A stretch of DNA of 64,000 bases from an uncultured Planctomycetota bacterium (GTDB lineage: Bacteria; Planctomycetota; Phycisphaerae; UBA1845; UTPLA1): positions 186,001 through 250,000 of the forward strand of contig CAADGE010000048.1 in assembly GCA_900696465.1 (NCBI GenBank). Reading direction: 5' to 3'. This document shows positions 61,782 through 64,000 of the stretch, one piece after another; the stretch's first letter is position 1, and each line of letters opens with the position of its first letter. Both the position numbers and the translations under genes were made by a program. Below the pieces are notes generated by a model. It was not told the DNA's origin. It searched no databases and saw nothing but the letters and a program-made list of their open reading frames with translations.

Positions 61782-63821
61782 ATGCGATTGAAGTTCTGTC
61801 TGATGCTCTCGGTCGTTTGTTTAGTCGCCCCCATTGCCGGGGCGGACCCGACGCACCCCTTCAGCGTTCATGACATGGTGGCGATGGATCGTATATCCGA
61901 TCCGCAGATTTCGCCGGACGGGCGCCTTATCGTATTCGTTGTTCGGGTGACGGACCTCGAAGCGAACAAGGGTCTCACGGACCTGTGGCTGGTCAATACG
62001 GATGGAACGAACCTGCGCCGCCTGACCTCACATCCGGCGGCGGATGTCAGCCCGCGGTGGATGCCGGATGGCAAGTCCTTGCTCTTCCTGTCATCGCGCA
62101 GCGGTTCGATGCAGGTCTGGCGGATTCCGCTGGACGGCGGGGAGGCCGAGCAAATCACGCGTGAGCCGCTCGACGCGGACCACCTGGTGATCGCGCCGAA
62201 CGGGAAGCTGATTGCGTACGCGATGGAGGTCTTCCCCCGGCACAGTCCGGAGGAGACGCGGCAGCAACTCGATGAGATTGCATCGCGAAAGGCGACGGGC
62301 CGGATTTACGACCGGCTCTTCATCCGACACTGGGACACCTGGAAGGACGGTCGCCGATCGCATGTGTTCGTGCATCCACTGGAAGGCGGCGAGGCGGTCG
62401 ATGTCATGCGCGAGTTGGACATGGATGCGCCGACCAAGCCGTTCGGCGGCTCCGAGGAAATCAGCTTCACGCCGGACAGCCGGCAGATCATCTTTACGGC
62501 ACGCAACGCCGGTCGCGATGAAGCATGGTCGACGAATCTTGATCTGTTCCTTGCGCCGGTGGATGCATCCGCCGCGCCGAGGTGTCTGACGGAATCCAAC
62601 CTAGCCGTGGATACCAACCCGGTTTTCTCACCGGACGGCCGGACGCTGGCGTATCTGGCGATGGAACGTGCCGGTTACGAAGCGGACCGGATGCGGATTA
62701 TGGTGCGAAGCTGGCCGGACGGCGAGACGAGGGCATTGACCGACCTGTGGGATCGATCGGCGGACGGCATCTGGTGGTCCGCCGACGGCAAGACGATCTA
62801 CACCACGGCACAGAACATCGGACAACGATCGCTCTTTGCCATTGATGCCCAAAGCGGGAAGGAGCGCGTACTGGTTTGGGAAGGGAGCGTGAACCAGCCG
62901 ACTCCCGCGGGAGATCGGATCATCTACACGATGAATCATCTTCGCGGTCCGGCGGAGATCTACAGTGTCAAGCCCGACGGCACCGACGTGCAGCGCCTGA
63001 CACGCATCAATGACGAGAAGCTGGCCCGAGCCCGCATGGGCGAGCCCGAACAGTTTTCGTTCGCCGGCTGGAATGACGAAAAGGTGTACGCCTACGTCGT
63101 CAAGCCGGTCGATTTCAATCCGGCGAAAAAGTACCCCGTCGCCTTCCTGATACATGGCGGCCCTCAGGGATCCTTCGGAAACGATTTTCATTATCGGTGG
63201 AACCCGCAGGCCTATGCCGGGGCGGGCTATGCCGCGGTCATGGTGGATTTTCACGGTTCGACGGGCTATGGGCAGGCCTTTACCGACTCGATCCGCGACG
63301 ACTGGGGTGGTAAGCCGCTCGAGGACCTGCAACTTGGTCTGGCGGCGGCATTGGAGAAATATCCGTGGATGGATGGTGACCGGGTAGCGGCACTCGGAGC
63401 GAGCTACGGCGGTTACATGATCAACTGGATTGCCGGGAAATGGCCGGATCGTTTTCGCTGCCTGGTCTGTCACGACGGTAATCTTTGTGAACAACTGGCC
63501 TATTTCGACACGGAGGAGCTTTGGTTCCCGGAGTGGGAGCGTCACGGAACGCCGTGGGAGAATCCGCGCAGCTACCAGGAGCATAACCCGATCAACCTCG
63601 TCAAGAACTGGAAGACGCCGATGCTGGTGATTCACGGGGCGCTGGATTTCCGGGTGGTCGATACGCAGGGGATGTCAACGTTCACCGCTTTGCAGCGTCG
63701 CGGCATACCTAGCAAGTTCCTTCACTTTCCTGATGAGAATCACTGGGTGCTCAAGCCGGCCAACAGCATTCTCTGGCATGAGACGGTAATCGGCTGGCTG
63801 GATGAGTGGACGAAAAAGTAA
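61782..63821 (+). CDS. S9 family (prolyl oligopeptidase-like) exported peptidase
   Basis: A 679-residue serine peptidase. It starts with a signal peptide (RLKFCLMLSVVCLVAPIAGA) and the ATG is supported by GAGGAG. The N-terminal half is a beta-propeller with PQISPDGRLIVFVV-type TolB-like repeats. The C-terminal alpha/beta-hydrolase domain has the nucleophile GASYGGYM, an oxyanion region IHGGPQGSFGNDFHYRWNPQ, Asp in GALDFRVVD and His in DENHWVLKP, completing the triad. It probably acts as a dipeptidyl or acylaminoacyl peptidase in the periplasm. Confidence 0.93.
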   Translation: MRLKFCLMLSVVCLVAPIAGADPTHPFSVHDMVAMDRISDPQISPDGRLIVFVVRVTDLEANKGLTDLWLVNTDGTNLRRLTSHPAADVSPRWMPDGKSLLFLSSRSGSMQVWRIPLDGGEAEQITREPLDADHLVIAPNGKLIAYAMEVFPRHSPEETRQQLDEIASRKATGRIYDRLFIRHWDTWKDGRRSHVFVHPLEGGEAVDVMRELDMDAPTKPFGGSEEISFTPDSRQIIFTARNAGRDEAWSTNLDLFLAPVDASAAPRCLTESNLAVDTNPVFSPDGRTLAYLAMERAGYEADRMRIMVRSWPDGETRALTDLWDRSADGIWWSADGKTIYTTAQNIGQRSLFAIDAQSGKERVLVWEGSVNQPTPAGDRIIYTMNHLRGPAEIYSVKPDGTDVQRLTRINDEKLARARMGEPEQFSFAGWNDEKVYAYVVKPVDFNPAKKYPVAFLIHGGPQGSFGNDFHYRWNPQAYAGAGYAAVMVDFHGSTGYGQAFTDSIRDDWGGKPLEDLQLGLAAALEKYPWMDGDRVAALGASYGGYMINWIAGKWPDRFRCLVCHDGNLCEQLAYFDTEELWFPEWERHGTPWENPRSYQEHNPINLVKNWKTPMLVIHGALDFRVVDTQGMSTFTALQRRGIPSKFLHFPDENHWVLKPANSILWHETVIGWLDEWTKK

Positions 63822-63919
63822 CGCCCGCGGATTCAGTTGTGAGCGCGATCGAACGGCAGCTCAACGAAGTTGATACGCCGGCGAGGTTACGATGTCGGTG
63901 TAATTGAGGAGTTGATTGC

Positions 63920-64000
63920 ATGTCGGGCAACCAGCGATTTTCAACGGTCGGCCGATCACAATGGGGCTTGATCGCCCTGGTGTTTCTCGGCGCCTGCGCG
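63920..64000 (+). CDS. Lipoprotein, N-terminal part only
   Basis: The window ends 27 codons into this gene. The ATG has a GAGGAG site eight bases upstream. The visible residues (SGNQRFSTVGRSQWGLIALV, FLGACA) form a signal peptide with the lipobox LGAC, so the protein is an exported lipoprotein. Its function cannot be seen. Confidence 0.55.
   Translation, partial: MSGNQRFSTVGRSQWGLIALVFLGACA

Overview
This window looks like chromosomal DNA of a GC-rich member of the Planctomycetota. That is an inference from gene content: a paired secreted DUF1800/DUF1501 module, a PEP-CTERM protein, long secreted TPR proteins, a prepilin-like protein and a split respiratory complex I. No rRNA was seen. One tRNA was found. 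Apart from a short transposase remnant there is no mobile element, and there is no CRISPR array.

Layout. 1-3 kb: a GlmU-like sugar nucleotidyltransferase, an MltA-type murein transglycosylase and a zinc-ribbon protein. 3.2-5.4 kb (minus strand): the most notable locus, a bufferin-like RiPP cluster made of a 65-residue Cys-rich precursor, an intrinsic terminator, a DUF692/MNIO enzyme and a DUF2063-like partner. 5.9-10.5 kb: a metzincin-type protease, the DUF1800 and DUF1501 proteins, and a small lipoprotein with a Cys-rich tail. 10.7-21 kb (minus): nuoG-H-I-J-K-L-M-N. 21-29 kb: two homologous TPR proteins flanking a secreted Cys-rich protein and a P-domain PEP-CTERM protein, then a nitrilase-family hydrolase. 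29-38 kb (minus): a block running terC, PGPGW membrane protein, TrkH-like protein, lipoprotein, nuoE, two paralogous multi-pass membrane proteins, nuoF.

38.5-43.3 kb: an NCS1 nucleobase transporter, a zinc/manganese ABC importer (znuABC-like) with a visible promoter and operator-like palindrome, and a FlgM-like anti-sigma factor. 43.9-51.4 kb: a PreT/GltD-like flavoprotein and a complete minus-strand ISC iron-sulfur operon (iscR-iscS-iscU-iscA-hscB-hscA-fdx-iscX), whose promoter carries an inverted repeat exactly in its spacer. 51.6-55.8 kb: tRNA-Met, a DinB-like protein, several small membrane-anchored proteins and fliM. 55.8-64 kb: fumC, cysK and cysC, an acyltransferase/CPBP-protease/membrane-protein operon, an S9 prolyl-oligopeptidase-family enzyme and the start of a lipoprotein gene.

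How the parts relate: the ISC operon would supply Fe-S clusters to the many Fe-S subunits of complex I encoded here (NuoE, F, G, I). The MNIO cluster, the Zn/Mn importer and the Cys-rich lipoprotein suggest a metal-handling theme, but nothing in the sequence proves they are connected. nuoA-D are not in the window. All assignments come from reading motifs by eye; no database search was run.
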